DNA of 64,000 bases from UBA1275 sp002323515 (GCA_964007875.1 CAXGAH010000001.1:1-64000), one strand, 5' to 3'. Positions 54,607-64,000 are shown, counted from the first letter of the stretch. The notes: generated from the sequence alone by a model not told the origin. Numbers and translations: made by a program.

Positions 54607-56912
54607 GCCAACAGAACAACATAGATCAAGAACGTTATTTCAGTGACCCAGAGTATCGGAGGCAAATAGCTCAAGAATCTGGTAACCGATCCACATCAAC
54701 CAGTGGACTCAAACAAGCACTAATTGTGGTTGGTAGTATGATTATTATTGGACTCGTGATCATAAGTACCTACGGATTTTTTTTATTTCAGGGGCTCCCT
54801 TCTATCGATCAACTAGAAAATCCAGATACCGCTATCGCCAGTGAAGTGAGAAGCCGAGACGGAATTGTGCTGGATAAATATTTCACTGAAAATAGGACAT
54901 GGGTTAGATACCAAGATATTTCACCCTACGCTGTTCATGCCCTTATCTCTACAGAAGATCACCGTTTTTACAATCACTGGGGAATGGACATGTTTAGAAC
55001 CTTAGCCATCCCTATCAATATTTTAAGGGGAAGAGTGGAAGGTGGGTCAACCTTAAGCCAACAATTAGCAAGAAATTTATACAAAGAAATTGGGCAGAAA
55101 TTCTCGGTTAGCAGAAAATTCCGAGAAATGATCACAGCCGTTCAAATTGAAAAGAACTATACCAAAAAAGAAATTATTGAAATGTATTTGAATACCGTCG
55201 AATACTCCAATAGTGCATTCGGAATAGAAGCGGCTTCTAGAACTCATTTTAATAAGTCTGCCAAAGATTTGAATATCTTAGAAGCAGCTACGTTGGTAGG
55301 TTCGGTAAATGCGGTATATGCATATAATCCAAGATTATTTTCTGAGCGATCAAAACAGCGTAGAAACATAGTCCTACGCCTGATGAATCGACAAGGGTAT
55401 ATATCCGAATCTGGGCTCAACGAATATAGCGTAATGCCCATTGACCTAGATTACCAACCTCCTTCCAAATCGGGTCGAGTCAATCGTTATTTTGGAGAAT
55501 ATGTGCGCCAAAAAATCGCCTCATGGGCTCAAGAAAATGGCTATGACTTATTCACAGATGGTTTGGTCATACATACTACCATTGATTCACGATTACAGGC
55601 TCACGCAGAAAGAGCTGTTCAGGTGAAACTAGATTCGTTGCAGAATATTTTTGAACGAGAGTGGACAAGTTCAGGAAGCGGGATATATATGGATCGATTA
55701 TGGGAAAAATATCCCCCCTTTTTGGATAGCTTCCTAGAGGATACCGACGAGTACAAAAATGGATTCCAGACCTACCAAACTACTCTTCGAAAAGCAGTAT
55801 TAGATAGCCTGAAAATAGATTCCGTTTTTGTGGACTCCGTCTTAAAAACAAGAACGAGATTGGAAGCGAGTTTTGTGGGTATTGACCCTTCCAATGGTAA
55901 TGTTATGGCTTGGGTTGGAGGGTCAAATTATGGAAATGTTCAATTCGACCATGTCTATCAGGCAAGGAGACAAGCGGGTTCAACCTTTAAACCTTTTGTT
56001 TATGCAGTGGCCATTGATAATGGATATAAGCCCTATCACACCTTCTCTAAATATCCCACAAAATACTATGACAGAAATGGGAGCGTGTGGGATCCCAAAG
56101 ATGAAACCGTTGCTACCGGTCCAATCAACATCAGTCTTCGTGAAGCCTTGGCGAGAAGCCTGAATAACATAACGGTACGTCTACTCCCTGAAATTGCAGG
56201 GGAGCCTGGTACCAATGAATTATGGAAACTAGATCCTGCCGCTAGAAAAATTAAAGCAATGGCCTCTAACCTAGGCATTGATATGTCGAAAACGCCCGCT
56301 TATCCCTCTATAGCATTAGGTACTGCAGAAGTTTCTCTTCTCGAGATAACCAGCGCATACACTACCTTTGCCAATGAGGGGGTTCACATAGACCCAATTG
56401 CCATCACCAGAATAGAAGACCGAGAAGGTAATGTGTTGGTAGAATATCATCCAGAATATAAACAGGAAGTAATAAGTCCCGAAACAGCCCACTTAATGGT
56501 AGATATGATGCGTGGTGTCATTCGAGGCGGCGATGGATACAATGGTACAGGAGTTAGATTACGCAATGTTTATGGCGTTAGACAAGACATAGCCGGTAAA
56601 ACAGGTACCACACAAAATTCAGCAGATAACTGGTTTATAGCGATGACACCTCATTTAGTTATGGGTTCCTGGGTGGGTGGTGAAGACCGTAGAATTCGTT
56701 TCCCAACCGACCGTGCCTATTCTATTGGACAAGGGGCCCGTACCGCCTTACCTATTGTTGGAACCTTTATTAATTTTGTTACCGAGGATTCATTAGCCTA
56801 CTGGAGCTACGATGCTTTTAGCCCTCCTGCTGGCTTTATTATGCCTGAGGATCCCAACGAAAATCGTAGTGAAATGGCTGGAGATAACAACAAAGGAACG
56901 ATTGGGTGGTAA
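54603..56912 (+). CDS. Class A penicillin-binding protein (PBP1a-like)
   Basis: A bifunctional peptidoglycan glycosyltransferase/transpeptidase anchored in the inner membrane. The 769-residue protein has one N-terminal membrane helix (about 36-58), the GT51 domain with STEDHRFYNHWG (catalytic Glu118) and GGSTLSQQLARNLY, and the transpeptidase domain with S460-TFK, SLNN (the SxN motif) near residue 520 and KTGTT at 666-670. The catalytic sets look complete. It is coupled to the LpxH-like gene; the receptor remnant begins at its end. Confidence 0.93.
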   Translation: MSQQNNIDQERYFSDPEYRRQIAQESGNRSTSTSGLKQALIVVGSMIIIGLVIISTYGFFLFQGLPSIDQLENPDTAIASEVRSRDGIVLDKYFTENRTWVRYQDISPYAVHALISTEDHRFYNHWGMDMFRTLAIPINILRGRVEGGSTLSQQLARNLYKEIGQKFSVSRKFREMITAVQIEKNYTKKEIIEMYLNTVEYSNSAFGIEAASRTHFNKSAKDLNILEAATLVGSVNAVYAYNPRLFSERSKQRRNIVLRLMNRQGYISESGLNEYSVMPIDLDYQPPSKSGRVNRYFGEYVRQKIASWAQENGYDLFTDGLVIHTTIDSRLQAHAERAVQVKLDSLQNIFEREWTSSGSGIYMDRLWEKYPPFLDSFLEDTDEYKNGFQTYQTTLRKAVLDSLKIDSVFVDSVLKTRTRLEASFVGIDPSNGNVMAWVGGSNYGNVQFDHVYQARRQAGSTFKPFVYAVAIDNGYKPYHTFSKYPTKYYDRNGSVWDPKDETVATGPINISLREALARSLNNITVRLLPEIAGEPGTNELWKLDPAARKIKAMASNLGIDMSKTPAYPSIALGTAEVSLLEITSAYTTFANEGVHIDPIAITRIEDREGNVLVEYHPEYKQEVISPETAHLMVDMMRGVIRGGDGYNGTGVRLRNVYGVRQDIAGKTGTTQNSADNWFIAMTPHLVMGSWVGGEDRRIRFPTDRAYSIGQGARTALPIVGTFINFVTEDSLAYWSYDAFSPPAGFIMPEDPNENRSEMAGDNNKGTIGW

Positions 56913-57533
56913 GTATTCTCAATTAACCAAAATTCTTCATAAAACTCACTCTAATTTAGTTTCACTGTCCAAATTACGCCTTAGCTTATTATTATTTTTC
57001 TTGTTGATGTATACCCCCTTCGCTAATGCTCAGGAATCCATACGTTTGGACAGCATTATCATACAAGGGGGAAGGCTTCCCTCCTCTCTTTTTAGTGAAG
57101 GCAAACAAATTAGTATTCTGTCTCAACAAAATATTGGAGCAATCCCAGCTAGTTCACTTGATGAATTACTGGCATATGTTACCAGTGTACATGTTACTAC
57201 TCGAAATAGTTTTGGTGCTTAAGCTGATATTGGAATTCGCGGTAGTACCTATGACAAATATTAGTCCTCATTGATGGACAACGAATGAATGACCCACTCA
57301 CTGGGCACTTCAACTCAAATTTATCAGTACCAATTCAACAAACTAACCGGATTGAAATCATTAGAGGTCCCGCATCTGCAAGTTATGGTTCCGATGCAAT
57401 GGAAGGTGTTATTGCCGTTAGCACCAATACGTATGTGAATTATATCCAAATAAGGGCAGCTAGTTCATCTGTAGATACCATCGTAAATAGTAAGCGCACT
57501 AGTTATAAATTACTGATTCAGCTAAAAGGGTAA
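56902..57533 (+). pseudogene. Truncated, frameshifted TonB-dependent receptor (plug domain remnant)
   Basis: Only the 5' part of a receptor gene remains. A signal peptide (about LRLSLLLFFLLMYTPFANAQ) is followed by plug-domain sequence: LDELLAYVTSVHVTTR, then IGIRGSTYD, LVLIDGQRMNDPLTGHF and IEIIRGPASASYGSDAMEG. It carries a stop codon at 57220-57222, where CAA to TAA restores the reading GAQADIGIRG. One missing base near 57255 shifts the frame (GAC-CAA would restore Q). No ATG exists at the start; TTG 56902 is possible. No beta-barrel follows; the frame runs into the antisense of atpC. The NDPLTGHF motif resembles BtuB-like receptors. Confidence 0.88.
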
Positions 57534-57756
57534 GGTCGTTGGCAGCCATTTCAACCATTCCACCTGAGATTGAAAATAATTGTTCACCTGACTCTGTGCT
57601 AACTGCAACAACTCCGGATTGTAATGTAGAAACAATAGGCGCGTGATTATGTTTGATCTCGAAACTCCCTAGCGTACCAGGCATACGTACTCCGGTCACA
57701 ATGCCTTCAAATACGGAGCCTTCTGGTGTTAAAATTTTCGCCTTAAACGTGGACAT
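57499..57756 (-). CDS. atpC: ATP synthase epsilon subunit
   Basis: The 85-residue protein holds only the N-terminal beta-sandwich of the epsilon subunit (VFEGIVTGVRMPGTLGSFEIKHNHAPIVSTL), without the C-terminal helical hairpin that regulates ATPase activity in E. coli. Short forms are usual in this phylum group. It starts 2 bases after atpD. The receptor remnant ends in its 3' part on the opposite strand. Confidence 0.94.
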   Translation of the reverse strand: MSTFKAKILTPEGSVFEGIVTGVRMPGTLGSFEIKHNHAPIVSTLQSGVVAVSTESGEQLFSISGGMVEMAANDLTLLAESVIYN

Positions 57757-57758
57757 TA

Positions 57759-59249
57759 CTAAACCTCTGCTGATTCTGCTAGCATTTTTTCACCTTTACT
57801 AATCGCTTCTTCAATATTACCAACCATGTAGAAGGCACCTTCAGGTAAGTGATCTAACTCTCCCTCAATAATCATCTTAACCCCCTTCACGGTTTCATCG
57901 ATTTTCACATACTTACCGGGAGCTCCAGTAAATTGTTCGGCCACAAAAAATGGTTGTGATAAGAATCGTTGAACACGTCGAGCGCGGCTTACAACCAATT
58001 TATCTTCATCAGATAATTCATCCATACCTAATATGGCAATAATATCTTGTAGGTCTTTGTAATTTTGGAGTAATATGGTTGTTTTTCGCGCTGTATTGTA
58101 ATGCTCTTCCCCTACAACTTTGGGATCGATGATTCTAGATGTTGAATCAAGCGGGTCTACTGCTGGATAAATACCAATTTGTGTTAGCGCTCTAGAAAGA
58201 ACCGTGGTGGCATCTAAGTGAGTAAATGTTGTTGCAGGTGCCGGATCTGTTAAATCATCAGCGGGAACATACACTGCTTGTACAGAGGTAATTGAACCTT
58301 TCTTAGTTGAAGTGATTCGCTCCTGCATGGCACCCATTTCTGTAGCTAGTGTTGGCTGATAACCTACAGCAGAAGGCATACGACCAAGTAATGCAGATAC
58401 TTCAGAGCCAGCTTGGGTAAACCGGAAAATATTGTCGATAAACAATAATATATCTCTAGAAACTTCGTCACGGAAATACTCGGCAACTGTCAAGCCTGAA
58501 AGGGCAACGCGAGCTCGAGCACCAGGAGGCTCATTCATCTGGCCGAATACTAAGGTTGCTTGAGATTCTTTCAGTTTTTCATGATCTACTTTACTTAAAT
58601 CCCACTTTCTATTCTCCATAGACTCTTTAAATTCATCTCCGTAATTAATAACTCCGGATTCAATAAATTCTCTAAGTAAGTCGTTCCCTTCTCGAGTACG
58701 CTCTCCCACACCCGCAAACACAGAAAGTCCACCATGCTGCTTTGCAATGTTGTTAATTAATTCCTGTATAAGTACTGTTTTACCTACACCAGCACCTCCA
58801 AATAAACCGATTTTACCCCCTTTCGCGTAAGGACATAATAAATCTACCACTTTAATTCCGGTTTCTAGCATCTCAGTAGAGGTAGCTAGTTGGTCGAAAG
58901 CAGGTGCTTCTCGGTGAATAGGATAACTATTTTTGCCTTCAGGTTGCTTGATACCATCAATGGACTCACCAACCACATTAAACAATCGACCTCTAATATC
59001 TTCTCCAACTGGCATTGCAATTGCTTTACCAGTATCAATCACTTCTTTACCTCTTACCAAGCCTTCAGTAGAATCCATCGCAATGGTTCGAACTCTTTCT
59101 TCCCCTAAATGTTGAGCTACTTCTAAGTAGAGAGCAGAACCATCTGCATTTTCAATTGTTAATGCATTTAATATAGCAGGTGTTTTTGCATTTGAGAAAT
59201 CCACGTCTACTACTGGGCCGATTACTTGTGCGACTGTTCCTTTGTTCAT
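57759..59249 (-). CDS. atpD: ATP synthase beta subunit
   Basis: The catalytic subunit of F1. The 496-residue protein has Walker A GGAGVGKT (151-158), VGERTREGNDL with the catalytic Glu, ILLFIDNIFRFTQAGSEVSALLGRMPSAVGYQPTL and ALTQIGIYPAVDPLDS. It is about 35 residues longer than the E. coli protein, mainly through an insert near 215-240 (MENRKWDLSKVDHEKL), common in Bacteroidota-type AtpD. The genes for the other F1Fo subunits are not in the window. Confidence 0.97.
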   Translation of the reverse strand: MNKGTVAQVIGPVVDVDFSNAKTPAILNALTIENADGSALYLEVAQHLGEERVRTIAMDSTEGLVRGKEVIDTGKAIAMPVGEDIRGRLFNVVGESIDGIKQPEGKNSYPIHREAPAFDQLATSTEMLETGIKVVDLLCPYAKGGKIGLFGGAGVGKTVLIQELINNIAKQHGGLSVFAGVGERTREGNDLLREFIESGVINYGDEFKESMENRKWDLSKVDHEKLKESQATLVFGQMNEPPGARARVALSGLTVAEYFRDEVSRDILLFIDNIFRFTQAGSEVSALLGRMPSAVGYQPTLATEMGAMQERITSTKKGSITSVQAVYVPADDLTDPAPATTFTHLDATTVLSRALTQIGIYPAVDPLDSTSRIIDPKVVGEEHYNTARKTTILLQNYKDLQDIIAILGMDELSDEDKLVVSRARRVQRFLSQPFFVAEQFTGAPGKYVKIDETVKGVKMIIEGELDHLPEGAFYMVGNIEEAISKGEKMLAESAEV

Positions 59250-59606
59250 GAGTAAATAGTGTTAATTTGAAACTTTTTTGTAGGAATATCCTGAGTCTTA
59301 GTACAACAAATATATAGATCAATAAATATAGAGACTTAAGAATTAATAGGCAACGAAAAGCTAGTCCTTTTTACTTACCCATTTACGTAGCATCTATCAC
59401 TTGAACACCCTACAACTTGTAAACAGAAAATAATCTATTACCGCGCAAAATAGAGCCAAAAGCAATGAGTAAATCATAGAGTTTAGGGTAGCAAGTCGAT
59501 CGGTAAAATAGTAAATTATTAATTAATCGAAGTAATCATGTAAGGTCGACATTAGTTTAACGATCGTACATACTATCATTTTCCCAAGAACCTAACCCCT
59601 ACTCCA
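59250..59606. other. Divergent intergenic region atpD / rsmB
   Basis: About 357 AT-rich bases between divergent genes. On the minus strand, TATATTTG, matching the TAnnTTTG -7 element of Bacteroidota sigma factors, is found about 65 bases before atpD; no good -33 element is seen with it. I see no RNA gene, coding frame or strong hairpin. Confidence 0.5.
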
Positions 59607-60926
59607 TTGGATAACTATTTTAATGAACGCAGCGCAAGTGTTGATATACTAATTGGTTTCGATCTACAAAAAAGCCTTGATTTTTCACTTTCAGATGAAT
59701 TAGAACTCAGAGAACGGGCACAAGTTCGCGAATATGTTCAGAACATCTTGAGAAAGCGTAGTTATCTAGATTTTTTGATTGACCACTATGCCACCATCGA
59801 TGTGACGCAAATGAAAACCGATCTTAAAAACATTCTGCGCCTAGGAATCTATGACATGTTATTTATGGATAGCACACCAGATTACGCAGCCATTAATGAG
59901 GCAGTAGAACTGGGAAAAGCCAAGATGGGTTCTAAAACTGGCGATCTAATAAATGCGATACTTCGAAGTCTTCAACGAGATATTGAGCAACTCCCGAAGC
60001 CTCAATTTAAAGACAGAACCAAACTAGTCGCGACTACTTTCTCCCACCCTGAGTGGTTAGTTTCACGGTGGAGTAGCCGGTTTGGCGAGAGAGAAGCTTT
60101 TCAATTGATGCAGGCAAATAATGCCAGGCCAAGCTTCTATGTCCGTGCAAATACAATGCGTACTGCCATTGCCAATTTTGAACTACGCATGGAGAAATTA
60201 GGCGTGGAATTTGAAGCTAGCGATTGGCTACCAAATTTCTACAAAGTTCAGTCAGTTCAGCCTTTCATTGAGAAAGGCCTATTAAAAAAAGGTATCTGTC
60301 AAGTACAAGATATTGCAGCGGGTTTTGCTCCCTTTATTTTAGATCCTCAACCCAACGAGAAGATTTATGACCTTTGTGCGGCGCCCGGGACAAAATCTAT
60401 CATGATCTCTGATTTAACCGAAGGAGAAAGCGATATTCTAGCGGTGGACATATCGGGTGAGCGTTTGGAAAAATTGGCGGAAAGTGCACTAAATTTTGGT
60501 GCAGAAAACATTAAAATCAGACGTGGAGACATAGTTGAGCTTTCTTTACCACTGGCTGATGCCGTTCTTTTAGATGCTCCATGTACCGGCACTGGCGTGT
60601 TAAGTAAAAGAGCCGACCTACGATGGCGACGTGACGAAGAAGGGTTGAAAAATGCGGTAGATCTACAAGCTCAATTACTAGAAGAAGCGGCTAACATGGT
60701 AAAAAGAGGGGGGCGTTTGGTCTATTCAACTTGTAGCTTAGAGCCGGAAGAGAATATGGAACAAGTCCAGAAGTTTCTTGAAAACTATCCTACATTTGAG
60801 CTTCAACCCCTAGAGGATTTTGTACCTGAAGAGGTGCTAACTGAGGATGGCCTAGCCTACCAAACCTATCCCCATAAGCATGACTCTGATGGACACTTTG
60901 GAGTACTTTTAATCCGAACTAAATAG
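59607..60926 (+). CDS. rsmB: 16S rRNA (cytosine-C5) methyltransferase RsmB-like
   Basis: RsmB methylates C967 of 16S rRNA. The 439-residue protein has an N-terminal NusB-like helical domain (to about 140), a linker, and a C-terminal SAM domain with LCAAPGTKSI near residue 255, the DAPCTGTGVLSKR motif near 325 and YSTCSLEPEENMEQV near 378; the two Cys are the release and nucleophile residues of the family. TTG 59607 is the apparent start (MDNYFNERSASVD). The valS gene begins 10 bases after it. Confidence 0.93.
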   Translation: MDNYFNERSASVDILIGFDLQKSLDFSLSDELELRERAQVREYVQNILRKRSYLDFLIDHYATIDVTQMKTDLKNILRLGIYDMLFMDSTPDYAAINEAVELGKAKMGSKTGDLINAILRSLQRDIEQLPKPQFKDRTKLVATTFSHPEWLVSRWSSRFGEREAFQLMQANNARPSFYVRANTMRTAIANFELRMEKLGVEFEASDWLPNFYKVQSVQPFIEKGLLKKGICQVQDIAAGFAPFILDPQPNEKIYDLCAAPGTKSIMISDLTEGESDILAVDISGERLEKLAESALNFGAENIKIRRGDIVELSLPLADAVLLDAPCTGTGVLSKRADLRWRRDEEGLKNAVDLQAQLLEEAANMVKRGGRLVYSTCSLEPEENMEQVQKFLENYPTFELQPLEDFVPEEVLTEDGLAYQTYPHKHDSDGHFGVLLIRTK

Positions 60927-60936
60927 GTTAATCATT

Positions 60937-63630
60937 GTGTCAGATTCTGTAATTCCTGCTCAATATCAGCATGAACAGGTTGAAGATAAATGGTACCAAT
61001 ATTGGGAAAGCCATCGATATTTTCACTCTGAAGTAGATACCAAAAAGAAGCCTTTTACGGTGGTAATCCCTCCTCCCAATGTGACAGGTGTGCTTCACAT
61101 GGGACACATGTTAAATAATACTATTCAAGATGTATTGGTGCGGAAAGCCCGCATGGATGGCTACAATGCTTGCTGGGTTCCTGGTACTGATCACGCTTCA
61201 ATTGCTACAGAGGCAAAAGTAGTTCGAAAACTAAGAGAAGAAGGCATTAAAAAAAGTGACTTAAGCAGAGATGCCTTCATGGAACATGCTTGGGAATGGA
61301 CCCATAAACATGGCGGAATTATTCTAGAGCAATTAAAGAAATTAGGTGCAAGTTGTGATTGGGATCGCACTCAGTTCACAATGGATACCAAATATTCTGA
61401 GAGCGTAATCGATGTATTTATCGATTTGTACAAAAAAGGGATTATTTATCGTGACGTAAGAATGATAAATTGGGATCCTGCTGCTCTCACTGCTTTGAGT
61501 GAAGAAGAGGTTATCTATAAAGAAGTTCAGTCACAGCTTTATTTCATACGCTATAGGATTATAGATGAGCAAGAACAGCCAACTAATGAGTATGTACTCA
61601 TAGCTACAACACGCCCTGAAACCTTGCTGGGTGATTCAGCCATTTGTATTCATCCAGAGGATACTCGTTTTAAACACTTGCAGGGCGCCAAAGTACAGGT
61701 TCCCATTGTCAATAGAACTGTCTCTATCATTGTTGATGATTATGTAGATCCAGAATTTGGTACGGGTTGTTTAAAAGTCACTCCAGCTCACGATCTTAAT
61801 GACTATGAATTAGGCAAAAAGTATAATTTAGACACCATTGACATCATTAACCCGAATGGCAGCCTGAATGAATTAGCTGACACCTATGAGGGAATGGACC
61901 GGTTTGAAGCCCGAAAAAAAATCGTAAAAGACTTGGATGAATTGGGCTTACTTGAAAAAATAGAACAGTATACCAATAAGGTTGGGTTTTCAGAACGAAC
62001 CGATGTGGTCATTGAGCCCCGTCTCTCCCTTCAGTGGTGGGTATCGATGAAAGAGTTGTCTAAGCCGGGTTTGGATAGGGTTATGGATGATACTATTACA
62101 TTTCATCCAGCAAAGTTTAAAAATACCTACCGGCATTGGATGGAAAATATAAAGGATTGGTGTATTTCTAGACAACTTTGGTGGGGACATCAGATACCGG
62201 CTTACTATTATGGTGAAGGGGAACATGATTTTGTCGTAGCAATATCAGCTGAAGAGGCATTACTTCTAGCTCAGGAAAAAAGTAACAACCCTGAGTTACA
62301 ACTAGAAGATTTGACTCAAGATCAGGATGTGCTAGATACTTGGTTCTCATCTTGGTTGTGGCCTATTTCAGTATTTGAAGGTTTTTACGATAAAAAAGAG
62401 GTGGATTATTACTATCCAACTCAAGACCTGGTAACCGCTCCTGAAATTATGTTTTTTTGGGTCGCCCGAATGATTATCGCTGGTTACGAATATAGAAATG
62501 CACCACCTTTTGAGAATGTCTATTTCACCGGGATTGTTCGCGATAAACAAGGTCGAAAGATGAGTAAGAGTTTGGGTAATTCCCCCGATCCACTCGATTT
62601 AATTGCTAAATTTGGTGCTGATGGTGTTCGTATGGGTATGCTATTTGCCACACCAGCGGGTAATGACCTTCCTTTTGATGATGCTTTGTGCTCACAAGGG
62701 CGTAAATTTTCAAATAAAATTTGGAACGCATTTCGTTTTCTAACCCTACAAATGGATGACGCTCAGGAATATCATCCTCATTTAGATTTTGATCCAACCA
62801 ATTTGGTTGATACCTGGATCATGCATCGTCTTAACGAAACTATTAAAGGCGTTGAAACAGATTTCAAGCAATACCGCATAAATGATGCCCTAAAAAAAGT
62901 ATATGCCTTATTATGGGATGATTTTTGTGATTGGTACATAGAGCTTAATAAATCAACTATTCCCGGTGAATTACCCGAAAAACATCGAGTAGAATTGGCT
63001 TTGGGTATCTTTGAACAACTCATGAAACTACTTCATCCTTTTATGCCCTTCATTAGTGAGGAAATTTGGCAGTACATACAAAAACGGGATCCACAGCAAG
63101 CTCTTTGCATAAGCTCGTGGCCAAGCCCTATAAAATCTAATGGTCAAGGACTTACTGCTGAATTGTTTGAACAATACAAATTATTGGTCTCCTCTCTCAG
63201 AAATATTCGGGCAGAGATGAATATCTCCCCAAAGAAAGAATTACATGTTGGTATTAAAACAGCTGATAGCCAGCAAGAAGAGCAGCTCAAATCCCATTTC
63301 TGGATCATTGAAAAACTGGAAAAAGTGACCTTATTTGGCATCTCAACCACGATTGAAAAACCAACTCACTCCACTAGTGTACTTCTAGGAACCGATGAAT
63401 TATATGTGAACTTAGAAGGTCTTATTGATATTGAAAAAGAAAAAGTAAAGATTACTGATGAAATTGCACGACTAGAAGGCTTTTTGAAAAGTATTCAAGC
63501 TAAACTATCCAACTCAAATTTTGTGGAAAATGCTCCTAAACAGGTGGTAGATAACGAACGTAAAAAAGAAGCAGATACCCTTCGAAAAATTCAGAGTTTA
63601 GCCCATCAATTAACACAATGGAATGCCTAG
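60937..63630 (+). CDS. valS: Valyl-tRNA synthetase
   Basis: ValS charges tRNA-Val. The 897-residue class I synthetase has the HIGH motif as HMGH (54-57, PPNVTGVLHMGHML), the KMSKS motif (541-545), the CP1 editing domain between (TTRPETLLGDSA, GTGCLKVTPAHDLNDYELG) and the C-terminal coiled-coil arm (about 830-897). It starts with GTG 60937. The length is normal. Confidence 0.97.
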   Translation: MSDSVIPAQYQHEQVEDKWYQYWESHRYFHSEVDTKKKPFTVVIPPPNVTGVLHMGHMLNNTIQDVLVRKARMDGYNACWVPGTDHASIATEAKVVRKLREEGIKKSDLSRDAFMEHAWEWTHKHGGIILEQLKKLGASCDWDRTQFTMDTKYSESVIDVFIDLYKKGIIYRDVRMINWDPAALTALSEEEVIYKEVQSQLYFIRYRIIDEQEQPTNEYVLIATTRPETLLGDSAICIHPEDTRFKHLQGAKVQVPIVNRTVSIIVDDYVDPEFGTGCLKVTPAHDLNDYELGKKYNLDTIDIINPNGSLNELADTYEGMDRFEARKKIVKDLDELGLLEKIEQYTNKVGFSERTDVVIEPRLSLQWWVSMKELSKPGLDRVMDDTITFHPAKFKNTYRHWMENIKDWCISRQLWWGHQIPAYYYGEGEHDFVVAISAEEALLLAQEKSNNPELQLEDLTQDQDVLDTWFSSWLWPISVFEGFYDKKEVDYYYPTQDLVTAPEIMFFWVARMIIAGYEYRNAPPFENVYFTGIVRDKQGRKMSKSLGNSPDPLDLIAKFGADGVRMGMLFATPAGNDLPFDDALCSQGRKFSNKIWNAFRFLTLQMDDAQEYHPHLDFDPTNLVDTWIMHRLNETIKGVETDFKQYRINDALKKVYALLWDDFCDWYIELNKSTIPGELPEKHRVELALGIFEQLMKLLHPFMPFISEEIWQYIQKRDPQQALCISSWPSPIKSNGQGLTAELFEQYKLLVSSLRNIRAEMNISPKKELHVGIKTADSQQEEQLKSHFWIIEKLEKVTLFGISTTIEKPTHSTSVLLGTDELYVNLEGLIDIEKEKVKITDEIARLEGFLKSIQAKLSNSNFVENAPKQVVDNERKKEADTLRKIQSLAHQLTQWNA

Positions 63631-63633
63631 CGA

Positions 63634-64000
63634 ATGAAGAGTTTTACCATGTCCTCTTCTTCTCAGGCAAATCAACCTTCCTTCTTGGAAGGATTGAATC
63701 CTCAACAAAAAGAGGCAGTTACTCATAGTGATGGGCCCCTTTTAATAGTAGCAGGTGCAGGTTCGGGTAAAACTAGAGTTTTAACGTATAGAATTGCCTA
63801 TCTGCTTCAGCAATTCAAAGCAGCCCCACAAGAGATATTGGCTTTGACCTTTACCAATAAAGCTGCACGAGAAATGAAAGATCGGATTGTTCAGCTTATT
63901 GGAGACCCCGCTCATAGTTTATGGATGGGTACCTTTCACTCTGTTTTTTCCAGAATACTCCGAATAGAAGCTAAGAAGCTCGGTTTTGGTCAAAACTTTA
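63634..64000 (+). CDS. UvrD/PcrA-type DNA helicase, N-terminal part
   Basis: The gene runs off the window end after about 122 codons. The start is ATG 63634, three bases after the valS stop, or ATG 63649. Visible motifs: LNPQQKEAV (Q motif), Walker A AGAGSGKT near residue 44, LTFTNKAAREMKDRI (motif Ia) and GTFHSVFSRILR (motif Ib). These are typical of superfamily 1A helicases such as PcrA and UvrD for DNA repair; PcrA versus UvrD cannot be decided from this part. Confidence 0.92.
   Translation, partial: MKSFTMSSSSQANQPSFLEGLNPQQKEAVTHSDGPLLIVAGAGSGKTRVLTYRIAYLLQQFKAAPQEILALTFTNKAAREMKDRIVQLIGDPAHSLWMGTFHSVFSRILRIEAKKLGFGQNF

Noticed and set aside
56812..57222. 136-codon gene beginning inside the PBP1a gene
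   Set aside because: Its first 30 residues are out-of-frame PBP coding sequence; the rest is the receptor pseudogene.

Overview
This is a gene-dense, AT-rich bacterial chromosome segment. It carries about 57 protein genes or gene remnants and no rRNA, tRNA, CRISPR array, phage or insertion sequence that I could see. Several traits point to a Gram-negative member of the Bacteroidota/Rhodothermota/Chlorobiota group, with Balneolales-like bacteria plausible: many lipoproteins and secreted proteins with Sec signals, a probable LpxH-type phosphoesterase, a TonB-receptor remnant, a BatA/BatD-type locus, a short TruB without PUA domain, an AtpC of only the beta-sandwich domain, an AtpD with an insert near residues 215-240, and atpDC placed away from the other ATP synthase genes. 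The exact taxon is inference.

Layout. 70-6817 (minus): rimP-nusA-infB-rbfA-truB-ribF, the translation/transcription operon. 7170-10461 (plus): a large secreted Asp-box beta-propeller protein and a DUF192 lipoprotein. 10421-14048 (minus): coaE, nadB, prfB with a classical +1 programmed frameshift, and a small orphan gene. 14138-15954 (plus): a BtaA-BtaB pair predicted to make the phosphorus-free betaine lipid DGTS. 15922-20903 (minus): two ABC half-exporters that look like the two unequal halves of one heterodimer, with an RNase Z gene between them; this RNase Z has an altered metal motif and an RGG-type tail. 21043-25159 (minus): three secreted amidohydrolase-fold proteins, two of which lack the HxH metal ligands, ending in a strong terminator. 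25233-28112 (minus): a lipoprotein, an HtrA-type protease and recO.

28219-37197: a DUF58 protein, a convergent M23 peptidase, then a tight plus-strand run of BatD-like, BatA-like, mfd and a Sua5-type threonylcarbamoyl-AMP synthase. 37187-42817: M42 aminopeptidase, thioesterase, HD phosphohydrolase, folA-thyA and mgtE. 42920-49632 (minus): the lipid cluster yceD-rpmF-plsX-fabH-fabD-fabG-acpP-fabF-rnc; rpmF is a 59-codon gene. 49684-52600 (minus): deoxynucleoside kinase, pgi, pfkA. 52760-56912 (plus): polyprenyl diphosphate synthase, LpxH-like phosphoesterase and a class A penicillin-binding protein, followed by the decayed 5' part of a TonB-dependent receptor gene that runs into atpC. 57499-59249 (minus): atpD-atpC. 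59607-64000 (plus): rsmB, valS and the start of a UvrD/PcrA helicase cut by the window edge.

Most of the window is housekeeping. The parts most worth a second look are the betaine-lipid pair, the split heterodimeric exporter with the unusual RNase Z, the metal-less amidohydrolases, the receptor pseudogene and the prfB recoding site. I did not find a clearly undescribed defence or mobile system here.
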